Origin: an uncultured bacterium
GTDB taxonomy: Bacteria; Verrucomicrobiota; Lentisphaeria; Victivallales; UBA1829
Reading direction: 5' to 3'
DNA length: 64,000 bases
Assembly: GCA_900548385.1 (NCBI GenBank)
Contig: URKJ01000021.1
Span: forward strand, 1 to 64,000
Of this stretch, positions 1-8,206 are shown piece by piece (the first letter of the stretch is position 1; each line of letters opens with the position of its first letter). The notes beneath the pieces were generated by a model. That model was not told the DNA's origin. It worked only from the letters and a program-made list of their open reading frames with translations, and ran no database searches. The position numbers and the translations under genes are program-made.

Positions 1-1011
1 TTTTTTTTTGAAAAAAATGTGGACTAGATTTTTTAGCCGATAAGCCAAAGTGAAGGGATTGGAAGAAATCAGCTCTTCCAATCCGGCAAAATCCCGTTGC
101 GCGGCTTCGCCGTCCAGATAGTTCCGCAGGACAACGCGTTTGCTTTCCGGCAGATCGCGAAAATCGCCCAGCAGTTGATACCCTTCGTCTTTTTCAATTT
201 TATAGTCGCAGCTGCGGTCAACCAGCGCGGAAAACCTGGCATTCGGTTGTGCGTCATGATAAAACAGCGCGGTCAGTTCCGCGCGGTTCGTCGGAATCCC
301 CGCGGAACGGAACATCAGCATTTCCGCTTTGATTTCCGCTTGCGTGTAATAATATACGCCGTATCCGCAAAGCGCGGAGAGAATCCAGAGACACAGAAAC
401 ACGACGCCTCCCATCCGCGCCCGGCGTTTCAGCGGAATGCCCGTCAGTTGTCTGCCGATTTTCACCCAGAGAATCAACGCCACCGCCAGCAACAGAAGCG
501 GAAGCGGACTTAATGGTCCGATGGCGACAAGGCAAATCCAGAACAAGAGAGAACAAAGAATCATGGCTGCGGCATGGATTTTTACGGATTTTCCGCCGAA
601 TTCGGAGAAAATCCGCCACAGCACGGCGTAGCGGAGCAGCGGCGCAAAGAGTCCGATTTCCTTTGCCGTTGAGAGTGACCGTGACCGCGCTTCCGCATAA
701 GCGGACAGAAAATTACCCCAGCTCGCCGCGATGCCGATTGCCGCGAACACCAGCAACGACGCTTGAGCCAGAGGAATGAGCCAAACCACGACTTTCAACA
801 GCAGAATATCGGCATTCTCGGTTGAAAAGGGATCGCTTTTCCCGGTCGCTTCCGGCAGAAGCACGGCGGTCAGGAGATCGAGAATCCACGGCATTTGCAT
901 GACCACGAGATAAACACCCGCAATAATCAGGGTGTCCCGAACGGTGCAATGGAAAAATTCCTCTGCACTTTTCTCTTTGCGCGGTCCCATTTCTATTTTG
1001 AAAAACTTCAT
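1..1011 (-). CDS. Polytopic membrane protein, 3' end outside window
   Basis: An open frame of 337 codons runs from an ATG at 1011 to the window edge with no stop, so the C-terminus is missing. The start has a strong ribosome binding site (GAGAGGAGGCGAAGTC before ATG) and lies 14 nt after the stop of the upstream gene, so it belongs to the leftward array. The product has about four hydrophobic stretches (roughly residues 28-50, 68-95, 145-180, 200-220). A soluble, charged region follows, which begins near EIKAEMLMFRSAGIP. No known domain is recognised and no catalytic motif is visible. Function unknown; membership of the membrane-protein array is the only clue. Confidence 0.85.
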   Translation of the reverse strand, partial: MKFFKIEMGPRKEKSAEEFFHCTVRDTLIIAGVYLVVMQMPWILDLLTAVLLPEATGKSDPFSTENADILLLKVVVWLIPLAQASLLVFAAIGIAASWGNFLSAYAEARSRSLSTAKEIGLFAPLLRYAVLWRIFSEFGGKSVKIHAAAMILCSLLFWICLVAIGPLSPLPLLLLAVALILWVKIGRQLTGIPLKRRARMGGVVFLCLWILSALCGYGVYYYTQAEIKAEMLMFRSAGIPTNRAELTALFYHDAQPNARFSALVDRSCDYKIEKDEGYQLLGDFRDLPESKRVVLRNYLDGEAAQRDFAGLEELISSNPFTLAYRLKNLVHIFFKKK

Positions 1012-1025
1012 GACTTCGCCTCCTC

Positions 1026-2420
1026 TCACCGTGCGGATTTGTTCAAAATTTCATGTAACGCGGCTAAATATTTCCTTGAGCAGAGAATACCGCTTCTGCG
1101 GCAAAGAGATTTCAGCCCATCTTCATCGCCGGACTGCAGAAGAAAATACATCGCGGCAAATATAACTGAAGCACCGGGAGCATAGCCCAATTCCACCCGG
1201 TTGTCAGCAACATCTTCATCGTCCGGTTCTTCGCCTTCCGGATAAATATCATCGTCTTTCGGGTTCCACGGATAAGACCAGTACGCACAAAGGAAGTCGA
1301 ATAGTTCCTGCCGATGAATTCGATAGTTTTCCAGAAAGTCGCCGATATTCCAATCAACCGCTGCCATAGCTTGATACGAGGAAGTTTCAAGCCGCGAATC
1401 GTTCTCAAGATATTTTTTCCCGATGGTGGTTAAAACCTCCCGCTCCAGCGAGCGGATGATTTCATTGCGGGATAATTGTGCGATTTCCGCACGCGTCCAT
1501 ACCGGATTGTTTCGCGGGGATTCCCAATGGAATTTTTGCGATTGTTTCGGTTTGTGTTTCTGATGAGACTCCTTGCCCTGATGTGAAAAAATAAATGATT
1601 TTGTCGCGATGTCCCACCACATACCTTGCACCCAAACAGAATTCTGCAGTAAAAGGAGTATTTCCGAAACCGCGCCTGTTTCAGTCATTTTATGCAAATA
1701 CTCAACCGGAATATCACTGCAATCGACTTTGCTCCGATCAGCAAGAACGCCACACTGCCCGAAAACGGCTATCGAGGGAGAGTTATCCGTCGGATCGACA
1801 ACGACAGCCAGTTGTTCCAAGTCCTTTTTCAGCGCAGTAATCGACAATACATTGAAAAAGACAATCGTCTCGCAGGCGCGGCTTTTCTGAATTTCGGCAT
1901 TGACTCTGACAATATTTTTCCCTCGCAAAATAGAACCATCCCGAAGCGGAAAACGTTTTTCTACGATGATGTTGCCGCAAAGCGCATTGCACAGCATCTG
2001 ATATTGCGGATTTTGCTTGAGTCCTTCACCTGTTGGAACAATCATCAGAACCCTGCCCGTTCCGGCAATCTGCCGGAGCCGCATACAAAAGTCATGCATA
2101 GCCGCGGTCATTTTCTCATCGGAGAGCTCCTGAAGTTTTTGATATTCCGCAAGTAATTTCTTTTGCATTTGTCCGGAGCAGAGTTTCCAGATGAAATAAT
2201 ATGGCACCAGCAAACACCCACCGGCGAACGCACCGATTGTTCCGGCGAACCAATAGCCGCCGCCGATCAGATAAACCGGAGCAAACAGAAAAATTATCCC
2301 AATGATTCTGTCCTCTCGATGATATCGTGAAGAATACCAGGGCAGACAGTTTAACCACACTCCGAGCCACACGACAAGTATAGTGCAGAACAGCAAAAAT
2401 TTCCAACTGAAAAAAAACAT
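1026..2420 (-). CDS. Membrane-anchored hypothetical protein
   Basis: 464 residues. Three hydrophobic segments in the first 80 residues anchor the protein; the remaining ~380 residues are soluble and mixed alpha/beta. No family is recognised. The middle part (GRVLMIVPTGEG, IVFFNVLSIT, LAVVVDPTDN) alternates hydrophobic strands and helices. The C-terminal ~170 residues hold an acidic stretch (PEGEEPDDEDVADN). The ATG start directly follows the stop of a 24-codon micro-ORF whose last codons (AAG GAG GTG) form the ribosome binding site. Part of the leftward array; function unknown. Confidence 0.85.
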   Translation of the reverse strand: MFFFSWKFLLFCTILVVWLGVWLNCLPWYSSRYHREDRIIGIIFLFAPVYLIGGGYWFAGTIGAFAGGCLLVPYYFIWKLCSGQMQKKLLAEYQKLQELSDEKMTAAMHDFCMRLRQIAGTGRVLMIVPTGEGLKQNPQYQMLCNALCGNIIVEKRFPLRDGSILRGKNIVRVNAEIQKSRACETIVFFNVLSITALKKDLEQLAVVVDPTDNSPSIAVFGQCGVLADRSKVDCSDIPVEYLHKMTETGAVSEILLLLQNSVWVQGMWWDIATKSFIFSHQGKESHQKHKPKQSQKFHWESPRNNPVWTRAEIAQLSRNEIIRSLEREVLTTIGKKYLENDSRLETSSYQAMAAVDWNIGDFLENYRIHRQELFDFLCAYWSYPWNPKDDDIYPEGEEPDDEDVADNRVELGYAPGASVIFAAMYFLLQSGDEDGLKSLCRRSGILCSRKYLAALHEILNKSAR

Positions 2421-2495
2421 TTACACCTCCTTCCACCGGGCAAGAACGGAACTGTCCGCGCCCGGAATATCGCATTGTGAACAGAGGGCAATCAT
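2421..2495 (-). CDS. Micro-ORF bridging two array genes (24 aa)
   Basis: ATG overlaps the TGA of the upstream gene (ATGA) behind GGAGGCGGCACC. The frame stays open for 24 codons and its TAA is immediately followed by the ATG of the next gene. Its last codons, TGG AAG GAG GTG, supply the next ribosome binding site. The peptide begins MIALCSQCDIPG and so carries one CxxC pair. It may be a real small protein, the stub of a zinc-ribbon gene, or a device that carries ribosomes across the gap. Coding status is inferred only from its fit to both neighbours. Confidence 0.45.
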   Translation of the reverse strand: MIALCSQCDIPGADSSVLARWKEV

Positions 2496-3166
2496 GGTGC
2501 CGCCTCCTGACGGTTGGATTCGGTTTCTTGCTCGCGCTGCATCGCGTGACGTAACGGTCTGAGAAAGACAAACCAGTTCAAGAAAATTCCGCAGATGATT
2601 CCGGCAAGAATGCTGAGTAAAAGCATTTTACGCATTCCGGGATGGCGAACCACCGAAATCCAAGCCGGAGCAAGCGGTATCAATAGAATGACCAACCACA
2701 CAAGCACCTCCGCCGGGCTGCCCATCATAATGAAGGGCAATGCCAAAAGAATGATTCCAAAGGTCAAGAGAACGAACACCGCGACGCCTTTCAAGAAACG
2801 GTAAACAGACGACCGCATCCAGTCATCGTAATCAACCGCATCCGGCATCGTTCTTTCGATGGCATGACTGATCCCCTTTGGCACGCATGCGAGAATGACC
2901 AGCAAGCAAATTCCGGGAGAGATGAAGTCCCACGTCACTTGCCACCAGAAATATCCGAAAATCATCGGAATCAGCAAAAACAACATCAACAGAAACAATC
3001 CGCATGCGTTTGCTTTCCAGCGGTGTTTTCCCGAACAGGCTATTTCCGGTGTTTCTATATCTTCAACAGTCTCACACAATGTTATCTGGCAGCGCGGGCA
3101 AAACACCGCCTCGGCATCCTCGTGCCGGAAGGTCGTGTTACATTTCGGACAGCGGTAGGTGATCAT
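2492..3166 (-). CDS. Zinc-ribbon membrane protein
   Basis: 224 residues. The N-terminus (MITYRCPKCNTTFRHEDAEA, then VFCPRC) is a zinc ribbon with two CxxC pairs at about residues 6-9 and 23-26. About five transmembrane segments follow and fill the rest. The first ~35 residues nearly match those of the next gene (3171-3587), also at DNA level, while the remainders differ, so an N-terminal module has been duplicated and joined to different membrane parts. Start and stop lie a few bases from the neighbours. Function unknown; the ribbon could bind zinc, nucleic acid or protein. Confidence 0.85.
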   Translation of the reverse strand: MITYRCPKCNTTFRHEDAEAVFCPRCQITLCETVEDIETPEIACSGKHRWKANACGLFLLMLFLLIPMIFGYFWWQVTWDFISPGICLLVILACVPKGISHAIERTMPDAVDYDDWMRSSVYRFLKGVAVFVLLTFGIILLALPFIMMGSPAEVLVWLVILLIPLAPAWISVVRHPGMRKMLLLSILAGIICGIFLNWFVFLRPLRHAMQREQETESNRQEAAP

Positions 3167-3170
3167 GTTT

Positions 3171-3587
3171 TTATCGTCCTATATAGTGACCAATTAAAAG
3201 CGGTCCAAAGAAAGCTGCTGTTCCGACAATAGCTGCAAGTAATAATATTTTCCAGTAATCCTTATACATGATAAAACAAAAAATTGCCGGGATCAATAAA
3301 ACCGTGCTGTTGGCAAATAAAAGGAATCCCCGGGCATCGTGATTTTCCATACTTGCCCAAGCGAGAAGATCAACAAAAGCGGCAATAAAAAAATTACAAA
3401 CAATTACCACAAACGCCACGATCAATCCCACGGGGATGGTATTGAAAACGCATCGTTCTTGCATTTCAGTACCATCACTTTCTCCTATTTTGTCACACAA
3501 CGTCGTTTGACAGCGCGGACAAAACACCGCCTCGGCCTCTTCGTGCCGGAAGGTCGTGTCACATTTCGAACAGCGATAAACAGTCAT
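3171..3587 (-). CDS. Zinc-ribbon membrane protein, short paralogue
   Basis: 138 residues from ATG 3587, chosen because AGAGGATGTTTTC precedes it; a longer upstream frame has no ribosome binding site. The zinc ribbon (MTVYRCSKCDTTFRHEEAEA, then VFCPRC) is nearly identical to that of the gene at 2492-3166. It is followed by about four transmembrane segments (FNTIPVGLIVAFVVIVCNFF, LLFANSTVLLIPAIFCFIMY, ILLLAAIVGTAAFFGPLLIG). The genes are 4 nt apart and the downstream halves are unrelated by eye. Function unknown. Confidence 0.85.
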   Translation of the reverse strand: MTVYRCSKCDTTFRHEEAEAVFCPRCQTTLCDKIGESDGTEMQERCVFNTIPVGLIVAFVVIVCNFFIAAFVDLLAWASMENHDARGFLLFANSTVLLIPAIFCFIMYKDYWKILLLAAIVGTAAFFGPLLIGHYIGR

Positions 3588-3607
3588 GAAAACATCCTCT
3601 TTTTTTA

Positions 3608-4729
3608 TCAGTCGCAGGCATGGGTCACTCCGATACTGCCGCATTCCGGACAGAAGGCGAATACCAGTTGTACCCCGTCATAAGTGGTTTTAAAAGAAAA
3701 TCTTTTTTGATTCGCCATCGTCACGATATAGGACATTTCACGGACAACGCCGCTGTGTTTTCTGCAATATGCACACGTCATGACGCCGATATTCTGAATG
3801 AATTCAAGTTCGCCGCCAATCTGATTCGGCCCGCAGTAATCGCCATTCGGCACCGGTTCCGCATCCGCTTCTTTCTCGGGAATCGGACGCAGTTCAAACG
3901 GGTTGCCTGGCGGCAGTTCATCGTTTCCGAAAGCCTCCAGCCATTCATCCAGATATTCTTCTGCGGTTACGGGAGTTGCTTCCTGATTGTATTCGGTGAT
4001 GAGGATTGCATCCGTTGCCGGATCGATCCGGTATTGAAAGTCGCTTTCGAGAATGGCGCAGCGCATACAGTAATAGAAATCCAACGATTTCCGGTTGGCG
4101 GGAACCCGAAGCCGTGCCAACTCCGGAGCGGTCAAATCCAGATGCAGATGACGGGGCAGCGGCAGATGACATCCGGGGCATACGGCGTCCGGACGGGTTG
4201 TCTTGCCGTTGGCATAATGATCATATTTCGCGGTCTTGCAGAAATCCAGAAAATATCCGTCCGACAAAAACAGATTTTCAGTCTGATTATACGGTTTCCA
4301 TTTTTCCGGCAGTTCAAGTTCCGGAAAAAAACAACGTTTCACAGCCGGATGGTGCAACAGCAAAAGCATCCAGAGATTCCAGCCGAGCGGGAGAAAAAAT
4401 GCCGCCATATGAATTTTTCCGGCACCGTTCGGAAAAAATGTTCCCGTCTGATAAAACGTGACTCCCATCAGAAACAACAGGATCCCGACAAGCAGATAAC
4501 AGGCAAAGATGACATTTTTTCGCCCGTCGTCATTCCGTTTCAGAATCAGAAGCCCGTTGTAGAAAAAATTTCCGGCCAGCAACAGGCTGGCCCAGATATT
4601 GAGCTTGCCCATGCCGTGTTCAAATAAGCGGCAAATGTTGCAGGCGATTCCCAGTCCGGCAATGCAGACCGTGATCCATGTGGAAAAATTCAGCAGACAC
4701 GCCGCCCGATGTTCATTGATTGTCATCAT
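3608..4729 (-). CDS. Membrane protein with cysteine-rich soluble part, DUF1963-like pattern
   Basis: 373 residues from the ATG at 4729, preceded by GAGGATCGAATA; an upstream frame extension would overlap the previous gene without a ribosome site. Four hydrophobic segments occupy residues ~10-140. The rest is soluble with cysteine pairs: CPGC, YYCMRC, CAYC and a C-terminal FAFCPECG. The run GPNQIGGELEFIQ followed by a CxxC resembles the QIGGxPxxIQ region of DUF1963/YwqG relatives, but this is a resemblance by eye only. It sits in the leftward array and starts on the stop of the 86-residue gene before it. Function unknown, possibly immunity-related. Confidence 0.8.
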   Translation of the reverse strand: MMTINEHRAACLLNFSTWITVCIAGLGIACNICRLFEHGMGKLNIWASLLLAGNFFYNGLLILKRNDDGRKNVIFACYLLVGILLFLMGVTFYQTGTFFPNGAGKIHMAAFFLPLGWNLWMLLLLHHPAVKRCFFPELELPEKWKPYNQTENLFLSDGYFLDFCKTAKYDHYANGKTTRPDAVCPGCHLPLPRHLHLDLTAPELARLRVPANRKSLDFYYCMRCAILESDFQYRIDPATDAILITEYNQEATPVTAEEYLDEWLEAFGNDELPPGNPFELRPIPEKEADAEPVPNGDYCGPNQIGGELEFIQNIGVMTCAYCRKHSGVVREMSYIVTMANQKRFSFKTTYDGVQLVFAFCPECGSIGVTHACD

Positions 4730-4989
4730 TATTCGATCCTCTGTTTCAGCTTTATCTTCTCCGGTCCCGCTGCCGGAACTTTCCATCGGCTACAATGCTT
4801 TTGCCGTTTTTCGATTCCAGTTCGCGGCGTTTCACCGTGAACCGGCAGTCGCGCGGATTGGCGCTGCCCGGTCAGCGCCCCCGCCACGTCGACGACGAAA
4901 AAGAACCGCTCGTCATCAACAAGTTGTTGCCGGACTTCCCGGTTCTGAAAATTAACCGACACATTGGCGGGTATTTCCAGATTACTCAT
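4729..4989 (-). CDS. Small hypothetical protein (86 aa)
   Basis: Starts at ATG 4989 behind TGGAG and ends with a TAA that overlaps the ATG of the following gene (TAATGATG). The first ~40 residues (MSNLEIPANVSVNFQNREVR, later RFFFVVDVAGAL) look like a genuine protein. The rest is basic and low in hydrophobics, and the tail could be out of frame with an ancestral gene. No known domain. Its main support is the ribosome binding site and tight fit between neighbours. Confidence 0.5.
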   Translation of the reverse strand: MSNLEIPANVSVNFQNREVRQQLVDDERFFFVVDVAGALTGQRQSARLPVHGETPRTGIEKRQKHCSRWKVPAAGPEKIKLKQRIE

Positions 4990-5065
4990 GATATTTTCTC
5001 CAGTTACACCGTATTACGCATATAATAGCATGACCAACAGAGTTTTTCCAGCGCTTGGAATTCAT
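4982..5065 (-). CDS. Micro-ORF bridging two array genes (27 aa)
   Basis: ATG overlaps the terminal TGA of the preceding frameshifted gene (ATGA) behind GGGAGAAG. The frame is open for 27 codons and stops 8 nt inside the next gene, in another frame. The peptide starts MNSKRWKNSVGHAIICVIRC. Like the other micro-ORFs of the region it spans the whole gap. No function can be assigned; it may only keep ribosomes moving between genes. Confidence 0.35.
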   Translation of the reverse strand: MNSKRWKNSVGHAIICVIRCNWRKYHE

Positions 5066-5516
5066 TTACGCACTTCTCCCTGCGGGGCGGAGGGCGTTGG
5101 GTCAAAAGTCATTCTGTCGGAATCGGAACAGCCGAAGCAACAGAAAAAGAGATACAGGAAAATTGCCACCCAGATGACACCCCCAGGAGAAATCGCGTTT
5201 CGGCGGAGTTTCTGGAGGTGCGTCCGCCACTGCCACCCGTTTTGCCGCTTCGGCCTGATTGTCCATGGTTTGCAGAAACTCCGTCCAGTTTTCTGCCTGG
5301 CCAAAAGAGCCGCTTGGCACAGAAAAAGTAAAATCCCGCTGGAATCAGCACGGGAAGCGCGGCAATTCCGCCGCGATACAGTGCATAAACGCCGCAGAGT
5401 AACGCAGTTCCCCAGAGTAGACGATACCCGCCGCGCGGCGAATCGTACAGTACCGTGGGAGTCAGCGCGGCGATTTCCTCCCGGTTCAACGGTTTATGTA
5501 TAATCGTAATATCCAT
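5062..5516 (-). pseudogene. Frameshifted small membrane protein gene
   Basis: Protein-like sequence moves through three frames. Frame 1 (from ATG 5516: MDITIIHKPLNREEIAALTP, a hydrophobic pair, then FYFFCAKRLF) is good until about 5305-5320. Frame 2 then reads GQAENWTEFLQTMDNQAEAA until about 5180-5190. Frame 3 then reads GGVIWVAIFLYLFFCCFGCS and a tail to the TGA at 5062. The second shift coincides with a run of five C/G at 5180-5184; the first with CTCTTTTGG. A single product would be ~150 residues with three membrane segments. Two indels mean either a decayed gene or sequencing errors in homopolymers. Left alone, frame 1 gives a 135-residue product with an implausible Gly/Ser-rich tail. 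Confidence 0.65.
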
Positions 5517-5530
5517 ATTGAAATTTCCTT

Positions 5531-6085
5531 CTATTTGCTGACAGGTTTATGATATTGTAAATGAATCGGTTCGCGCGTCTCATGGTCGCACGGCATGGAA
5601 ATATCCCGGTAACGGATCAGAGGGAAATCCTTCCAACTCCGCAGCAAAACATCCATATAACAAGGTAACATTCGATTGGATAGCACCAACCGGAAATGAT
5701 ACCATGTTTCCCGATATTCCGGCGGCAGGGAATTTGCCGTATCCGTTTTCTGCGTCAATCCGGCATCAACGATTACAATATCCTGCAATTTTTCCGGGCG
5801 TCCAAGCCATTCGCCGGAAAGCGTAATCTGCCAGTCACATGGATGAATCACCGGGTACAGAATCAATTCCCCGTTCACCAAACAGATCGGATGCAACCGG
5901 CCATTTGTCCACTCTTCCGGATGACGGAACAACGGAATCACCAGCCGCCTGCGGTCATAGCGGATTTTATGAAAATCAAACTGGGCGTCGTGCAATAATC
6001 TCCTAAGAACACGCATATCCGCGACTTTCTCCATCCGCAAATCCAGCTTCCGGAATTTTTCGGTTTGCAAGTCTTGCCATTTCAT
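5531..6085 (-). CDS. Hypothetical cytoplasmic protein (184 aa)
   Basis: 184 residues, no signal peptide or membrane segment, basic N-terminal third (RMEKVADMRVLRRLLHDAQF) and several aromatic-rich stretches (YRETWYHFRLVLSNRMLPCY). No family recognised. The ATG overlaps the TGA of a 30-codon micro-ORF (ATGA), and GGGAGAAAATCAATT lies ahead of it. Member of the leftward array. The size and lack of membrane segments set it apart from most neighbours and would fit an immunity-type protein, but no motif proves this. Confidence 0.75.
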   Translation of the reverse strand: MKWQDLQTEKFRKLDLRMEKVADMRVLRRLLHDAQFDFHKIRYDRRRLVIPLFRHPEEWTNGRLHPICLVNGELILYPVIHPCDWQITLSGEWLGRPEKLQDIVIVDAGLTQKTDTANSLPPEYRETWYHFRLVLSNRMLPCYMDVLLRSWKDFPLIRYRDISMPCDHETREPIHLQYHKPVSK

Positions 6086-6174
6086 AATTGATTTTCTCCC
6101 ATTGACTCCGTTTCTCCGGTTTTAAGCGGCACAGATAAAGCAGCCGGATTTGATTCCTGTTCGGTGAACTTCAC
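6082..6174 (-). CDS. Micro-ORF bridging two array genes (30 aa)
   Basis: GTG overlaps the TGA of the upstream gene (GTGA) behind GGAGGCTGCAA. Thirty codons later its TGA overlaps the ATG of the next gene (ATGA). Both ends therefore use the same 4-nt coupling seen between the large genes. The peptide begins with fMet-KFTEQESNPAALSVPL and is acidic and soluble. Either a real small protein or a coupling device. Confidence 0.45.
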   Translation of the reverse strand: MKFTEQESNPAALSVPLKTGETESMGENQL

Positions 6175-6875
6175 TTGCAGCCTCCTCTGCGTAAGATACG
6201 ATTCCACAGAAGAATCATAATATTTGCGCCACTATGGCAGGACCTTAGAAAAAACAGTGAAAACAGAACGACAGCAAGGCACAGTTCGCTGTAAAGCAAT
6301 ATCGAATCAGGCAAAGCCGGCAGTATTTGCGGATGACTATAACGTTCCGCCGGAAACATTGACTTTGTTCCGCAACGGCTGTCGCGACAACTGTAATATT
6401 GAATCATGGCTTCCGCAAATTGAACAGGAAGATACATCGGCAAGCACCAAACAGTTTTGTCCCGTCCACCAAAATCCTTGTCATTATAGCGGATGAGGAA
6501 AAAATAATTATGGATGGAAAAAGAAAATGCCGGCAATTCCGGAGAAAACCGGGGATATTGGATTTTACCATCCGCAGAAATCTTCAAATTATGTATGGGA
6601 TGAGTTCCTGCCGTCTCATTGTTCAGACAAAGAATCATTGGTTTTTCCTGATCCAGAATAATTACGCCGATTCCCTGACAGCCATTTAGAAATCCGGCAA
6701 AATTATATTCCGGGAAAAAATAAACGCCCAATAGCGGAGGAATGAAAAACCAGATAAATACACAAACATCTATTCCGCGCAGGAGCTTTCGGAATTTACA
6801 TTTCCTCCATACGGAATCAGGAATTTCCGTGTTCAGAAATTTTCTAAACCAATTTTTCTGCCGTGCAAAGATCAC
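6171..6875 (-). CDS. Membrane protein with extracytoplasmic domain
   Basis: 234 residues from a GTG at 6875 that overlaps the TGA of the ankyrin gene and follows GGAGGTGATAA. One hydrophobic segment lies near residues 36-58 (GIDVCVFIWFFIPPLLGVYF). A soluble domain of ~130 residues follows (GVIILDQEKPMILCLNNETA onward), then a second hydrophobic segment near 195-220. It ends GGCK, whose codons GGA GGC TGC AAG act as the ribosome binding site of the following micro-ORF. No family recognised; function unknown. Confidence 0.8.
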   Translation of the reverse strand: MIFARQKNWFRKFLNTEIPDSVWRKCKFRKLLRGIDVCVFIWFFIPPLLGVYFFPEYNFAGFLNGCQGIGVIILDQEKPMILCLNNETAGTHPIHNLKISADGKIQYPRFSPELPAFSFSIHNYFFLIRYNDKDFGGRDKTVWCLPMYLPVQFAEAMIQYYSCRDSRCGTKSMFPAERYSHPQILPALPDSILLYSELCLAVVLFSLFFLRSCHSGANIMILLWNRILRRGGCK

Positions 6876-7486
6876 TTATCACCTCCGGAAGGATAATCTT
6901 GTGCTCCAATGGATTTCAAATAATTGATAACGTCCTGATGCTTTCCAAGAATCGCGGATCTCAGAACCGGAAAATAATGAGGATTCACTTCCGCGCCATG
7001 TTCGACAAGATAACGAACGATTTCAAGATTTCCGGAATATGCGGCATGGTGGAGCGGGACGCCGCCCTCCCGGTCCGGGGCGTTGACATTCGCACCGGAA
7101 TCAATCAGGAGTTTTACTATTTGCGTATGCCTTGTTCCCGTAATATCTTCATGCCACAGAGCCATACTCAACGGAGAAAACGGTACGGCGCCGTTTCCAT
7201 CAGGCGAAAAACCGTGGTTCAGCATAAAACGGATTGTATTCAACGCTTGTTTTTCATCTTCCGGACGGGATCGCGCGGCATTGAAAATCACGATGTCCAA
7301 AGCAGAATTTGTTAAGTTTTTCACTTGATCCGACATATTAGCCGCAACAATGACCGTTTGAAAAAAATCCTGATAAAAATTTTCCTCCGGGTCAGCGTTC
7401 CGTATATCGCAATACCGACAGTGAAACGTCTCCTCTTCCGGCAAATCAATTCTCGCTTTACATACAGGACAATACCAGGTATTCAT
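6872..7486 (-). CDS. Zinc-ribbon ankyrin-repeat protein
   Basis: 204 residues from ATG 7486 (GGGGAGGCGGTAGA before it). An N-terminal zinc ribbon (WYCPVC, FHCRYC) is followed from about residue 80 by ankyrin repeats: IRFMLNHGFSPD, then IVKLLIDSGANVNAPDREGG, PLHHAAYSGNLEIVRYLVEH and a last degenerate unit ending YLKSIGAQ. Soluble, no signal peptide. Ankyrin repeats mediate protein binding, and small ankyrin proteins occur among known bacterial toxin-immunity genes; that role here is inference. The fusion of a ribbon like those of neighbouring membrane proteins to ankyrin repeats shows module exchange within the array. Confidence 0.85.
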   Translation of the reverse strand: MNTWYCPVCKARIDLPEEETFHCRYCDIRNADPEENFYQDFFQTVIVAANMSDQVKNLTNSALDIVIFNAARSRPEDEKQALNTIRFMLNHGFSPDGNGAVPFSPLSMALWHEDITGTRHTQIVKLLIDSGANVNAPDREGGVPLHHAAYSGNLEIVRYLVEHGAEVNPHYFPVLRSAILGKHQDVINYLKSIGAQDYPSGGDK

Positions 7487-7487
7487 T

Positions 7488-7562
7488 CTACCGCCTCCCC
7501 CCGCAGGGGTCAAACTGCGCAGACACGGCGGACAAATTGAGCTTCTGCATATTGAAGATCAT
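7488..7562 (-). CDS. Micro-ORF bridging two array genes (24 aa)
   Basis: ATG overlaps the TGA of the upstream gene (ATGA) behind GGAGGCGTGAA. The frame is open for 24 codons and its TAG lies one base before the ATG of the ankyrin gene; its last codons GGG GGG AGG CGG contain that gene's ribosome binding site. The peptide begins MIFNMQKLNLSAVSAQFD. Same length (75 nt) and arrangement as the micro-ORF at 2421-2495. Product unproven. Confidence 0.45.
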   Translation of the reverse strand: MIFNMQKLNLSAVSAQFDPCGGRR

Positions 7563-8206
7563 TTCACGCCTCCCCCCGTTGTTTTCCACGGATAATATGA
7601 ATTGACCACTCCATCCGACCAGAGGCGGTGGCGCAAATCCCCGGCATGGGTTCGCGGGGCATCCTCAAAAATAACAAAACGCTCGCCGGATGTTTTTTTC
7701 TCCGGCGACAGAGTAATGCAAATCTTGCCGGCTCGACCGACTTTAATATCGAAGTTCTCCGGAAATTGTTGATATTCCTGAATATACTGAATCAACTGCA
7801 AACTGCTGGATTTCAAATTCTTTTGACATGAAATCCGATAGCTATACTCACGAGCCCGGCAAAGACACGGCAATAGGCTGACTATCACGATAAAAAAAGA
7901 TATGAAAATAATAATCAACAGGCCAAAGGTTAGTTTTTTCTGACGGAAGGACAATATAATGGACACAACAGCCAACACCAAAAATCCAAGAGAGGGTAGC
8001 CAAGAATTGTCGTGAGCGTTGAGCACAATAAATTCTTCTCCGGGAAAAAAGATGTGATCCGGCATAAATCCATATAAATCTTGCCATCTGCGAAATAATA
8101 TCCCGCTAGTCCAAAGACCATTCCATACCCACGCAATAAAGATACCAAGAGTCCCCAAAAGATAAGACTTGTGCTTCCAAATAAACACAAATAAACGGTT
8201 TATCAC
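7559..8206 (-). CDS. Polytopic protein with pseudopilin-like C-terminal domain
   Basis: 215 residues from a GTG at 8206 overlapping the upstream TGA. Three hydrophobic segments (about 14-33, 72-88, 94-114) precede a soluble domain. The last membrane helix and what follows, SLLPCLCRAREYSYRISCQK then NLKS and QYIQEYQQFP, align with the pilin-type protein at 60732 (MLLPALNKARDAAKRISCTN). The end (IEDAPRTHAGDLRHRLWSDG in its paralogue) matches the H...DG region of such pseudopilins. No prepilin peptidase site exists because the helix is internal. Paralogue of the next gene upstream. Ends GGGVK, whose codons form the next ribosome site. Function unknown. Confidence 0.85.
   Translation of the reverse strand: MINRLFVFIWKHKSYLLGTLGIFIAWVWNGLWTSGILFRRWQDLYGFMPDHIFFPGEEFIVLNAHDNSWLPSLGFLVLAVVSIILSFRQKKLTFGLLIIIFISFFIVIVSLLPCLCRAREYSYRISCQKNLKSSSLQLIQYIQEYQQFPENFDIKVGRAGKICITLSPEKKTSGERFVIFEDAPRTHAGDLRHRLWSDGVVNSYYPWKTTGGGVK

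Noticed and set aside
97..949. Several short frames on both strands near the left end
   Set aside because: They all lie within the single long minus-strand frame 1-1011, which has a good ribosome site and membrane-protein character.
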